DNA from: Xylanimonas allomyrinae
Lineage (GTDB): Bacteria; Actinomycetota; Actinomycetes; Actinomycetales; Cellulomonadaceae
Assembly: GCF_004135345.1 (NCBI RefSeq)
Contig: NZ_CP035495.1
Coordinates: forward strand, 992,001-1,056,000
DNA: 64,000 bases
Direction: 5' to 3'
Of this stretch, positions 33,563 to 41,645 are shown in pieces. Made by a program: the position numbers and the translations under genes. The notes under the pieces were generated by a model. It searched no databases, was not told the origin of the DNA, and was given only the letters and a program-made list of their open reading frames with translations. How positions within the stretch are numbered: position 1 is the first letter of the stretch; every line of letters begins with the position of its first letter.

Positions 33563-34627
33563 ATGTCTGCTGACCTTCCTTCTCCCGTGCCGGTGTCGCC
33601 GGGGGTTCCGCCTGCGGAGCGGCTGCTGAACTTGGTGATCGCGCTGGTGAACACGAGCGTGTCGATGACGAAGCAGCAGATTCGTCGTGGGGTGGCGGGG
33701 TACGGGGACGCGCCGACGGTCGAGGCGTTCGAGCGGATGTTCGAGCGGGACAAGGACACGTTGCGTTCGCTGGGTGTGCCGGTGGTGACGGTGGATGCGG
33801 GCGGGCACAGCGACGACGTCGGTTACCGGATCGACAACGATGCGTATGCGTTGCCTCCGGTGGATCTGACGCCGGCGGAGCTGGGGGTGCTGGCGCTGGC
33901 GGCGCAGCTGTGGGGTGACAAGTCGTTGCGGACGGACAGCTCGCGGGCGATGACGAAGCTGCGGGCGGCGGGTCCGGCGCAGGTCGAGGTGGATGCGCTG
34001 GCGGGTCTGGCGCCGCGGGTGCGGGCGGTGGGTGACGCGTACGGGCCGCTGCTGGAGGCGGTGACGGAGCGGCGGGAGGTGCGGTTCCGGTATCGGGCGG
34101 CGAGCACGGGGGTGCTGGCGGAGCGTCGGGTCGAGCCGTGGCGGATCGCGGCGCGGGGCGGTGGCTGGTATCTGGTGGGGCGGGACGTGGATCGGGCTGC
34201 GCCGCGCGTGTTCCGCCTGTCGCGCATCGAGGGCCGGGTGCGGGTGGGGGCGCGTGCGGCGGCGTTCGAGATTCCGGCGCACGTGGATGTGGACGCGGTG
34301 CTGGGCGCGGCGGGGCAGGTGCGGACGGCGGTGCTGGCGGTGGTGCCGGAGCGGGCGTCGGCGGTGCGGGCCCGGGCGGTCGCGGTGCCTGAGGGGGTGC
34401 CTGAGGGGGTGCCTGAGGGGATGCCGGAGGGGGTGGCGCCCGGCGAGGTGCCGGAGGGTCGTGACGTGGTGGCGGTCCCGTTCACGTCGGTCACGACGCT
34501 CGCCGAGGAGCTGGCCGGGTACGCGGACGCCGTCGTGGTGCTCGCTCCGGGCGAGCTGCGCGGCGAGGTGGTGCGCCTGCTGGAGGCTGCCGCTCGCCTC
34601 GACGCGGTGGAGGTGCCGCGTGGCTGA
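33563..34627 (+). CDS. pafB: WYL-domain transcription regulator PafB
   Basis: This 354-residue regulator has an N-terminal winged helix (about 20-90), a WYL domain with P-W-R-I-A-A-R-G-G-G-W-Y-L-V-G-R-D near residue 205, and a WCX tail. In mycobacteria PafB and PafC form a heterodimer that activates DNA-damage genes independently of LexA. The gene overlaps pafC by 8 nt, as in the known operon. A 12-bp tandem repeat encodes three V-P-E-G units and one M-P-E-G in the linker before the WCX region. The ATG is 7 nt after a TAGCCT box. Confidence 0.95.
   Translation: MSADLPSPVPVSPGVPPAERLLNLVIALVNTSVSMTKQQIRRGVAGYGDAPTVEAFERMFERDKDTLRSLGVPVVTVDAGGHSDDVGYRIDNDAYALPPVDLTPAELGVLALAAQLWGDKSLRTDSSRAMTKLRAAGPAQVEVDALAGLAPRVRAVGDAYGPLLEAVTERREVRFRYRAASTGVLAERRVEPWRIAARGGGWYLVGRDVDRAAPRVFRLSRIEGRVRVGARAAAFEIPAHVDVDAVLGAAGQVRTAVLAVVPERASAVRARAVAVPEGVPEGVPEGMPEGVAPGEVPEGRDVVAVPFTSVTTLAEELAGYADAVVVLAPGELRGEVVRLLEAAARLDAVEVPRG
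34385..34432 (+). repeat. 12-bp in-frame tandem repeat in pafB
   Basis: Four 12-bp units (GTGCCTGAGGGG and variants) encode V-P-E-G three times and M-P-E-G once. They sit between the WYL and WCX parts and look like a slippage-prone linker. Confidence 0.9.
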
Positions 34628-35612
34628 GCGCGCCGACGACCGCCTGGTGCGGCTCCTGGGGCTGGTCGCCTACCTTGACGGGCACGGCCCGGTGCCGGTG
34701 CCGCAGCTCGCGGAGCGGTTCGGGGTGTCGGAGAAGCAGATCCACGACGACGTCGACCAGCTGTGGGTGACGGGCACGCCAGGCTACTGGCCGGACGACC
34801 TGATCGACTTCGACGCCGACGCCGTCGAGCGCGGTGTGGTGCACCTGACGAACGCGCGCGGCCTGACCCGCCCGTTGCGGCTCGGTACGCGTGAGGCGGT
34901 CGCGCTGGTCGCGGCCTTGCGAGCCCTGCTGGAGTCGCCGCCGGTGCGGGCGGACGTGCAGCGCACGGCGCTCGTGCGGTCCGCGCTCGCCAAGCTGTCG
35001 GCCGCGACGGGCGAGGCCGCGAGCGCCGTGGACGTGCGTCTGGCGCGGGACGGCGACCCGCGGGTGCTGGCTGCGGTGACCGACGCGTTGGCGGGGCGGC
35101 GCCGGTTGCGGATCCGGTATGTGACGGCGGGCGACGTGGTGGGGGAGCGGGACGTGGACCCGGCGCGGCTGCTGACGCAGGACGGTGCGGGGTATCTGCT
35201 GGCGTGGTGTCATCGGGCGCAGGGGCGGCGCACGTTCCGCCTGGACCGGGTGCTGGAGGCGCGGGTGCTGGACGTGCCGGTGGATGCGGTGCGGGTGGCC
35301 GAGGTCGATCAGGACGTGGATGTCGCGCGGTCGGTGGCGGGCGCGGGGGACGGTGAGGCGCCGCTGGTGACGGTGACGTTCGCGTCTCCGGCGCGGTGGC
35401 TGGCGGAGGAGCTGCCGTCGGAGTCGGTGACCGAGCTGGCGGGCGGCGCGTTTTCGCTGCGGCTGCGGGTGTCGAACCCGGCATGGTTGCACGGGCTGCT
35501 GCTGGCGGTGGCTCCGCTGGTCCTGGCGGTGGACCCGCCCGAGGTCGCGGCACGGGTCGCGACGGCGGCGCGGGCGGCGTTGGCGGCGTACGGCGTGCGG
35601 GGGGCCTCGTAG
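34620..35612 (+). CDS. pafC: WYL-domain transcription regulator PafC
   Basis: The 330-residue partner of PafB has an N-terminal helix-turn-helix (F-G-V-S-E-K-Q-I-H-D-D near residue 35), a WYL domain (about 155-225) and a WCX C-terminal domain. The GTG start lies 8 nt inside the end of pafB, with GGAGGTG upstream. Together the two proteins would activate recA and other repair genes after DNA damage. The stop codon TAG also forms the start of a -10 box for the next gene. Confidence 0.95.
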   Translation: MAERADDRLVRLLGLVAYLDGHGPVPVPQLAERFGVSEKQIHDDVDQLWVTGTPGYWPDDLIDFDADAVERGVVHLTNARGLTRPLRLGTREAVALVAALRALLESPPVRADVQRTALVRSALAKLSAATGEAASAVDVRLARDGDPRVLAAVTDALAGRRRLRIRYVTAGDVVGERDVDPARLLTQDGAGYLLAWCHRAQGRRTFRLDRVLEARVLDVPVDAVRVAEVDQDVDVARSVAGAGDGEAPLVTVTFASPARWLAEELPSESVTELAGGAFSLRLRVSNPAWLHGLLLAVAPLVLAVDPPEVAARVATAARAALAAYGVRGAS

Positions 35613-35615
35613 GGT
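35610..35615 (+). promoter_or_regulatory. -10 box overlapping the pafC stop codon
   Basis: TAGGGT begins with the TAG stop of pafC and lies 7 nt before the ATG at 35623. It may drive a leaderless transcript of the small membrane protein and tat genes in addition to the pafBC transcript. Confidence 0.45.
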
Positions 35616-35622
35616 GGGTGGC

Positions 35623-36009
35623 ATGTGGTGGCTGGTGTGGGGTGTGCTGGTGGTGGGCACGCTCGTCGGCGCGTTCTTCCTGGGGCGTGACCTGTGGCGC
35701 AAGGCGGTCGCGCTGGGTGGTGCGCTCGGCGAGGCCTCGCGGGCGTTGGGGGACGCGTCGGCGCGCATCGGTGATGCGGTCGAGGACGCGGCGGCCCACC
35801 CGGTCGACACGAGCCCGACGTTGTTCGACGACATGACGTCGCTTCACGATCGCGTGGTGGCGCAGCGCGAGGCTCGCGCGCTGCGGGCCGCGGAGCGCCG
35901 GGAACGCCAGCTGGCGACGGTGCGGGGCTGGTCGGTCGAGGCGTGGCTGGAGGCCCGGCGGTCGGGGCGGTCCACCGGCGTTCACGGTCCGGACGCTCGC
36001 AGGCCGTAG
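35623..36009 (+). CDS. Small single-helix membrane protein
   Basis: This 128-residue protein starts with one hydrophobic helix (residues 2-19), followed by an Ala-rich amphipathic stretch and a basic C-terminal half. It has no recognised domain. Small proteins of this kind sit between pafC and tatA in related actinobacteria. It may be co-transcribed with pafBC or from its own -10 box. Confidence 0.75.
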   Translation: MWWLVWGVLVVGTLVGAFFLGRDLWRKAVALGGALGEASRALGDASARIGDAVEDAAAHPVDTSPTLFDDMTSLHDRVVAQREARALRAAERRERQLATVRGWSVEAWLEARRSGRSTGVHGPDARRP

Positions 36010-36068
36010 GCTGAGCGGCACGCGCACGCCGCAGCGCGGATTCGCAAGTCGAGCGAGGGGTTTCTCAG

Positions 36069-36302
36069 ATGGGCGCACTCAGAGGCTGGCACATCATCGT
36101 CCTGGTCGTCGTGATCCTGCTGCTGTTCGGGGCGAACCGGCTTCCCGACCTGGCGCGCAGCGTGGGTCAGTCGCTCAAGATCTTCAAGAACGAGGTCAAG
36201 GACCTGACCGACGACAAGGGCGACGGCCCGGCGTCCGACGCCGGCGGCGACTCGTCCCCGCAGGTTCCGGGTCTGACCGACCCCAAGTCTCCCAAGGCGT
36301 AG
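36069..36302 (+). CDS. tatA: Sec-independent translocase subunit TatA
   Basis: This 77-residue protein has one N-terminal membrane helix, then F-G-A-N-R-L-P-D-L-A-R and an amphipathic helix S-L-K-I-F-K-N-E-V-K, the standard TatA build. TatA forms the pore that moves folded proteins with twin-arginine signals. A GAGGGG site precedes the ATG. tatC follows 4 nt later. Confidence 0.96.
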   Translation: MGALRGWHIIVLVVVILLLFGANRLPDLARSVGQSLKIFKNEVKDLTDDKGDGPASDAGGDSSPQVPGLTDPKSPKA

Positions 36303-36306
36303 CCGC

Positions 36307-37080
36307 GTGGCGGGGCGCCCTCGGGACACCGAGGGGCGGATGCCGCTGCGCGAGCACCTGCTGGAGCTGCGCAAGCGGCTCTTCCTGGTGGCGTGCGGTC
36401 TCGTCGTCGGGGCCGTGGCCGGCTGGCTGCTGTACGACCCGTTGCTGGAGGTGCTGCGCCGTCCGCTCGACCTGGCGGCGGCCGCACAGGGCAAGGACAT
36501 CGCGCTGAACTTCACGGCGCTCGGGTCGCCGCTCGACATCAAGGTCAAGGCGGCGCTGTTCCTGTCGGTGGTCGTGACCTGCCCGTGGTGGCTGTACCAG
36601 GTGTGGGCGTTCGTCACCCCCGGCCTGACCCGCGCCGAGCGGCGGTACGCGTACGGGTTCCTCGGGGCGGCGGTCCCGCTGTTCCTGGGCGGGGCGACCC
36701 TGGCGTGGTGGGTGCTGCCGCACGCGGTCGACATCCTGGCGACCTTCGTGCCCGACGGCACGTCCCAGCTGGTCACCGCGCAGGACTACCTGACCTTCGT
36801 CATGCGGCTGGTGCTGGCGTTCGGGATCGCGTTCGTCTCGCCCGTCCTGCTCGTGGGCCTGAACCTCGCGGGCCTGCTGCGGCACGAGACGCTCGCCAAG
36901 GGCTGGCGGTGGGCGGTCCTCATCGCTTTCGTGTTCGCGGCCGTGATGACCCCGACCCCGGACGCGCTGACCATGATCCTGGTCGCGCTGCCGATCTGCG
37001 TGCTCTACTTCGGCGCACTGGGCGTCGCGATGGTGCACGACAGGCGCGCAGACCGTCGGCGCGTCGCCGCAGACCGCTGA
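36307..37080 (+). CDS. tatC: Sec-independent translocase subunit TatC
   Basis: This 257-residue, six-helix protein recognises twin-arginine signal peptides. The N-terminal M-P-L-R-E-H-L-L-E-L-R-K-R-L motif and F-V-T-P-G-L-T-R-A-E-R-R are conserved in TatC. It starts with GTG 4 nt after tatA. No tatB is next to it, as is usual in actinobacteria. Confidence 0.96.
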   Translation: MAGRPRDTEGRMPLREHLLELRKRLFLVACGLVVGAVAGWLLYDPLLEVLRRPLDLAAAAQGKDIALNFTALGSPLDIKVKAALFLSVVVTCPWWLYQVWAFVTPGLTRAERRYAYGFLGAAVPLFLGGATLAWWVLPHAVDILATFVPDGTSQLVTAQDYLTFVMRLVLAFGIAFVSPVLLVGLNLAGLLRHETLAKGWRWAVLIAFVFAAVMTPTPDALTMILVALPICVLYFGALGVAMVHDRRADRRRVAADR

Positions 37081-37086
37081 GCCAGG

Positions 37087-37092
37087 TACGGT
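37087..37092 (+). promoter_or_regulatory. -10 box for leaderless lipid-kinase mRNA
   Basis: TACGGT lies 7 nt before the GTG at 37100 without a ribosome site. It is inferred from position and pattern. Confidence 0.45.
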
Positions 37093-37099
37093 TTCCGCC

Positions 37100-38161
37100 G
37101 TGCCCGGCCCCATCTCGCCCTCCCCGTCACCACGCACGAGCGCCACGCTCCGCCTGGGCGTCGTCGTCAACCCCACGGCGGGCAAGGGCCGCGGCGCGCG
37201 CGTCGGGCATGACGTCGTGGACCGGCTCGCGTCGGCCGGACACGACGTGTGGGACCTGTCGGGGCACAGCGCCGATCTCGCGCTCGAGCACACGCGCCGC
37301 GGCCTGGCCGACGGGATCGACGCGCTCGTCGTCGTCGGCGGTGACGGCATGGTGCACCTGGGGGTGCAGGCCGTCGCGGGCACGTCGACGCCGCTGGGCA
37401 TCGTCGCGGCCGGCACCGGCAACGACTTCGCGACCACGCTCGGCCTGCCCGTGCGCGAGCCAGCACCGGCCACCGACGCGCTGCTCGGCGCGCTCGACGC
37501 CGGTGCCACGCGCACCGTCGACGCCATCCGGGTGACGGGCGACGGACTCAGCAGCCGCAAGCAGGCCGGCGAACCCCTGCGCTGGGTTGCCGGCGCGGTG
37601 TCCGCCGGGCTCGACGCCGCCGTCAACGAACGCGCCAACGCCATGCTGCGCCCACGCGGTTCGGCGCGCTACGTGGTCGCCGCGCTGCGCGAGATCGCCG
37701 CCTACCGCGCCTGGGAGTACCGCCTGACGTTCGAGCACGTCCAGGGCGACGACGCCACGCTCGCCACGCTGCACAGCCTGCCCGGGTTCACCGACCTCGG
37801 CCCCGAGGCCGACGGCGACGGGCGGCGCCTGACCTGGCGGTCCGGTGGCGCGCTCGTCACCGCGTCCAACGGCGCCACGATCGGCGGCGGCATCCCCGTG
37901 GCCCCGAACGCCGCGATCGACGACGGCCTGCTCGACGTCGTGATCGCCGGCGACGTCGGACGCGGCGGCGCGTCCGTGCTGTTCCCCAAGATCCTCGCCG
38001 GGGCCGCCACCTGGGCCACCCGCTCGTGCGGGTCGTGCACGCCCGCGCCGTCACCATGGAGCCCGCCGGCGCGGCCGGAACCCACGTCCCGTCCGCGTTC
38101 GGCGACGGGGAGCACCTGGGTGCCCTGCCGTTGCGTGCCGAGCTCGTCCCCGGTGCGCTGA
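37100..38161 (+). CDS. Diacylglycerol/lipid kinase family protein, C-terminus frameshifted
   Basis: The protein has the DAGK catalytic domain: V-V-N-P-T-A-G-K-G near residue 20, V-V-G-G-D-G-M-V near 75 and A-A-G-T-G-N-D-F-A near 105, the nucleotide-binding sites of diacylglycerol and sphingosine kinases. As given it is 353 residues, but after about codon 300 the frame turns into Pro/Ser-rich sequence unlike the family. The expected end is in another frame: R-H-L-G-H-P-L-V-R-V-V from 38005, stopping at 38187. One base seems to be missing at or next to the G-run 38000-38003. The restored product would be about 362 residues and end 5 nt before helY. Confidence 0.88.
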   Translation: MPGPISPSPSPRTSATLRLGVVVNPTAGKGRGARVGHDVVDRLASAGHDVWDLSGHSADLALEHTRRGLADGIDALVVVGGDGMVHLGVQAVAGTSTPLGIVAAGTGNDFATTLGLPVREPAPATDALLGALDAGATRTVDAIRVTGDGLSSRKQAGEPLRWVAGAVSAGLDAAVNERANAMLRPRGSARYVVAALREIAAYRAWEYRLTFEHVQGDDATLATLHSLPGFTDLGPEADGDGRRLTWRSGGALVTASNGATIGGGIPVAPNAAIDDGLLDVVIAGDVGRGGASVLFPKILAGAATWATRSCGSCTPAPSPWSPPARPEPTSRPRSATGSTWVPCRCVPSSSPVR

Positions 38162-38179
38162 GAGTGCTCGTGCCGCCCG

Positions 38180-38185
38180 TAGGCT
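38180..38185 (+). promoter_or_regulatory. -10 box for leaderless helY mRNA
   Basis: TAGGCT lies 7 nt before the ATG at 38193 and overlaps the end of the restored lipid-kinase frame. It is inferred from position and pattern. Confidence 0.45.
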
Positions 38186-38192
38186 GACGCCC

Positions 38193-41114
38193 ATGGCTTC
38201 CGCCGACCGCTCCCCGCAGAGCGGCACCCTCAGCCCCGCCGAGCGGTACGCGGCCGCCCAGGCCCGCACGTCCCGCTCACGGGTCGGGTCCGGCACCCGG
38301 CTCGCCGAGTTCCGCGCCGGGCTGGAGTTCGAGCTCGACGACTTCCAGGTCGCCGCATGCCAGGCCCTGGAGGACGGGCGCGGCGTCCTCGTCGCCGCCC
38401 CCACCGGGGCGGGCAAGACCGTTGTGGGGGAGTTCGCCGTCCACCTCGCGCTCGCCCAGGGCGGCAAGGCGTTCTACACCACCCCCATCAAGGCGCTGTC
38501 GAACCAGAAGTACGCCGACCTCGCACGCCGCCACGGCGCCGACCAGGTGGGCCTGCTGACCGGTGACACCACCATCAACGGGGAGGCCCCCGTCGTCGTC
38601 ATGACGACCGAGGTGCTGCGCAACATGCTCTACGCCGGGTCCACGACGCTCGACGGGCTCGCGTTCGTCGTCATGGACGAGGTGCACTACCTCGCCGACC
38701 GGTTCCGCGGACCCGTGTGGGAAGAGGTCATCATCCACCTCGCCGACCACGTGCAACTGGTGTCCCTGTCGGCCACCGTGTCCAACGCCGAGGAGTTCGG
38801 CGACTGGCTCGAGCTGGTCCGCGGCGACACCGCCGTCGTCGTCTCCGAGCGGCGGCCCGTGCCGCTGTGGCAGCACGTCGTCGTCTCCTCGCCCGAACCG
38901 CGCGGCGTGCCCCGCCTGTACGACCTGTACGCCGGGCACGTCGACCCCACCGACCCCGGCGTCAACCCGCCCATCAACCCCGACCTCGCCCAGGTCTTCC
39001 GCGTCGCGGGCAGGCGCCCCGCCGACGACGGCGGACGGCGCGGGCCCGGCGACCGCGGCTACCGCGGCCGGGGCGGCCGCCGCCCCGGCACGACCGGCGG
39101 GCTGGCCCCGATGCGGCGCACCCCGCCACGCTTCGCCGTCGTCGACGCCCTCGACGCCGACGGGCTGCTGCCGGCCATCTACTTCATCTTCTCCCGCGCG
39201 GGGTGCGAGGGAGCCGTGCAGCAGTGCGTCGGCGCCGGGCTGCGGCTCACCTCACCCGCGGAAGAGGCCGAGATCCGCCGCGTCGTCGAGCAGCGCACCG
39301 CGACCATCCCGCCCGAGGACCTCGACGTCCTCGGCTACTGGACGTGGCTGCAGGCCCTGTCCCGCGGCATCGCCGCCCACCACGCCGGCCTGCTGCCCGT
39401 CTTCAAGGAGACCGTCGAGGAGCTGTTCGCCCGCGGACTGGTCAAGGCCGTGTTCGCGACCGAGACCCTCGCCCTGGGCATCAACATGCCCGCCCGTTCC
39501 GTCGTGCTCGAGAAGCTCGTCAAGTGGGACGGCACCGCCCACCAGCCCGTCACCCCCGGCGAGTACACGCAGCTCACCGGCCGCGCCGGCCGGCGCGGCA
39601 TCGACGTCGAGGGCCACGCCGTCGTCGTCGACCACACGGGGCTCGACCCCGTGGCCCTCGCCGGGCTCGCCAGCCGCCGCCTGTACCCGCTGCGCTCCAG
39701 CTTCCGGCCCACCTACAACATGGCCGTCAACCTCGTCTCCCAGGTCGGGCACGACAGGGCACGCGAGGTGCTCGAGACGTCGTTCGCGCAGTTCCAGGCC
39801 GACCGCGGCGTCGTCGGGCTCGCCAAGCAGGCGCAGGCGCACGCCGAAGCCCTCGCCGGGTACGCCCAGGCCATGACGTGCGACGCCGGCGACTTCGCCG
39901 AGTACATGGGCATCCGGCGACGCATCAGCGACCGCGAGAAGGAGCTGGCGCGCGCCGCGACCGGCTCCCGGCGCGCCGAGGCCGTCGCCTCGTTCGAACG
40001 CCTCCAGCGCGGCGACGTCGTCGAGGTGCCGTCAGGGCGCCGGCGCGGATACGTCCTCGTCCTCGACCCCGGGCACGACGCACGCGGGTTCGACGGACCG
40101 CGACCCACCGTCCTCACCCAGGAGAAGCAGGTCAAGAAGCTCACCCTCGCCGACGCCCCCCAGGGCGTCACCGCCGTCACCCGCGTCAAGATCCCCAAGG
40201 CGTTCAACGCCCGCCGCCCCGACGCCCGCCGCGACCTCGCCGCCACCATGCGCAACGCGCTCGGCGCCCTCGCCGACGGCCCCGCCACCCGCGGCCGACC
40301 GGGTGCCGCCCGCCCCGGGCACGGGCCGGGCCGCCGTTCCGACGCCGCCTCCGACCGTGAGCTGCAGTCGCTGCGGGCCGCGCTGCGCGCCCACCCGTGC
40401 CACGCGTGCCCCGACCGCGACGACCACGCACGCTGGGCGCAACGGCACGACCAGCTCGCCGCCGAGCACCGCCGCCTCGTGCAGCGCATCGAGGGCCGCA
40501 CCGGCTCGGTGGCGCGCACGTTCGACCGCACGTGCACCGTCCTGGAAACCCTGCACTACCTCGAACGGTCCGCACCCCACGGCACGGGCCGCGGCGAGCT
40601 GCGGGTCACCGACGACGGGCGGTGGCTGCGGCGCGTCTACGCGGAGAACGACCTGCTGCTGGCCGAGTGCCTGCGCCGCGGCGCGTGGGACGGGCTCGAC
40701 GCACCCGGGCTCGCTGCCGCCGTGTCCACCGTCGTGTACTCCGGCCGGCGCGAGGACCCCGGCGAGCCGTACGTGCCCGGAGGGCCGCACGGCCGCCTCG
40801 CGCAGGCCCTCGACGCGACCACCCGCGCCTGGTCGGAGGTGACCGACCTCGAGGAGGCGCACGGGCTCGACGCCACCGGCCCGCTCGACCTGGGCATCGT
40901 CGCACCCGTCCACCGCTGGGCGAGCGGCAAGGGACTCGACGCCGTCCTGCGGGGCACCGACCTGGCCGCCGGCGACTTCGTGCGCTGGTGCAAACAGGTC
41001 GTCGACGTGCTCGACCAGCTCGCGCAGGCCGCGCCCCGACCCGCCCTGCGCGCCACCGCGCGCAAGGGCAAGGAGGCGGTGCTGCGCGGAGTCGTGGCGT
41101 ACTCGAGCCTGTGA
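38193..41114 (+). CDS. helY: Ski2-like DEAD/DEAH-box RNA helicase HelY
   Basis: This 973-residue superfamily 2 helicase shows motif I (A-P-T-G-A-G-K-T) near residue 72, motif II as D-E-V-H near residue 163, motif III S-A-T near residue 190 and motif VI (Q-L-T-G-R-A-G-R-R-G-I-D) near residue 463. A DSHCT-type C-terminal domain completes the Ski2/Mtr4 layout. In M. tuberculosis helY follows pafB-pafC-tatA-tatC, the same order as here. It probably works in RNA turnover. Confidence 0.95.
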   Translation: MASADRSPQSGTLSPAERYAAAQARTSRSRVGSGTRLAEFRAGLEFELDDFQVAACQALEDGRGVLVAAPTGAGKTVVGEFAVHLALAQGGKAFYTTPIKALSNQKYADLARRHGADQVGLLTGDTTINGEAPVVVMTTEVLRNMLYAGSTTLDGLAFVVMDEVHYLADRFRGPVWEEVIIHLADHVQLVSLSATVSNAEEFGDWLELVRGDTAVVVSERRPVPLWQHVVVSSPEPRGVPRLYDLYAGHVDPTDPGVNPPINPDLAQVFRVAGRRPADDGGRRGPGDRGYRGRGGRRPGTTGGLAPMRRTPPRFAVVDALDADGLLPAIYFIFSRAGCEGAVQQCVGAGLRLTSPAEEAEIRRVVEQRTATIPPEDLDVLGYWTWLQALSRGIAAHHAGLLPVFKETVEELFARGLVKAVFATETLALGINMPARSVVLEKLVKWDGTAHQPVTPGEYTQLTGRAGRRGIDVEGHAVVVDHTGLDPVALAGLASRRLYPLRSSFRPTYNMAVNLVSQVGHDRAREVLETSFAQFQADRGVVGLAKQAQAHAEALAGYAQAMTCDAGDFAEYMGIRRRISDREKELARAATGSRRAEAVASFERLQRGDVVEVPSGRRRGYVLVLDPGHDARGFDGPRPTVLTQEKQVKKLTLADAPQGVTAVTRVKIPKAFNARRPDARRDLAATMRNALGALADGPATRGRPGAARPGHGPGRRSDAASDRELQSLRAALRAHPCHACPDRDDHARWAQRHDQLAAEHRRLVQRIEGRTGSVARTFDRTCTVLETLHYLERSAPHGTGRGELRVTDDGRWLRRVYAENDLLLAECLRRGAWDGLDAPGLAAAVSTVVYSGRREDPGEPYVPGGPHGRLAQALDATTRAWSEVTDLEEAHGLDATGPLDLGIVAPVHRWASGKGLDAVLRGTDLAAGDFVRWCKQVVDVLDQLAQAAPRPALRATARKGKEAVLRGVVAYSSL

Positions 41115-41641
41115 CCCGTTTCCCCCCGGACCCCGGCCGGCGCTGAATCGTTAGCGGAAACAACGCAGGTTCTTCGCCGCAGAGCCGTCATGGTCCAGAC
41201 CAGTTGCGCGTCTGGGTGTGAGAGGTACCAACTCACACGCGAAGGGACGGGTGCCGTGGGGGACAGCTCCGCTCCGGGAGACGAACGGGACGCGACAAGG
41301 CGCTTGTCCTCTAGCCGAGAGGGGTCTCGGCGCGGTATGTGTGGTCCTGTACTCGCAGTGCGGCGAGGCGGGCGACCCCGGCAGCGGCCCGCTGAGCGGG
41401 GCGATCTCCCCCTCCGGCTCACCGCCGCGAGCGAGATCGACGTCGCCGACGACGTGCCCCGTGCCCGGCCGCGCCCGGGAGCAGGACCCGACACCCAGGC
41501 AGCGCGCATCCCGTCGAGCGGGCCGGACGGGCTGATCGCCGCCGTCGGCACGCCACACCCGGCCGCAAGGCCGTGCCCGCCACCCGTCCGGGCCGTCCAC
41601 CGCGACGGGTGGCAACGCGCGTTCGACGAAGTGGGTGCGCG
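41115..41641. other. Intergenic region between helY and sigma factor gene
   Basis: This 527-nt stretch has no well-supported gene. It holds a 7-bp inverted repeat (41216-41238, GTGTGAG and complement) and a 6-bp hairpin with a GGGG loop (41315-41330). A plus-strand frame (41256-41645) overlaps the sigma factor start by 4 nt. The first half has lower third-position GC than the genes around it, so it may be a long regulatory leader. Confidence 0.5.
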
Positions 41642-41645
41642 GTGA
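41256..41645 (+). CDS. Hypothetical frame upstream of sigma factor
   Basis: The frame starts at a GTG with a GAAGGGA site 8 nt upstream and ends in a 4-nt GTGA overlap with the sigma factor gene, which suggests coupled translation. The ~129-residue product has no recognised domain and is Arg/Pro-rich. Third-position GC is low in its first third. An upstream ATG at 41190 is also possible. It may be only an open frame by chance. Confidence 0.3.
   Translation: MGDSSAPGDERDATRRLSSSREGSRRGMCGPVLAVRRGGRPRQRPAERGDLPLRLTAASEIDVADDVPRARPRPGAGPDTQAARIPSSGPDGLIAAVGTPHPAARPCPPPVRAVHRDGWQRAFDEVGAR

Noticed and set aside
32368-41114. The pafB region as a full Pup-proteasome locus
   Set aside because: pup, pafA, dop, mpa and proteasome subunit genes are not in the window; only the regulator pair and DUF3866 are present.
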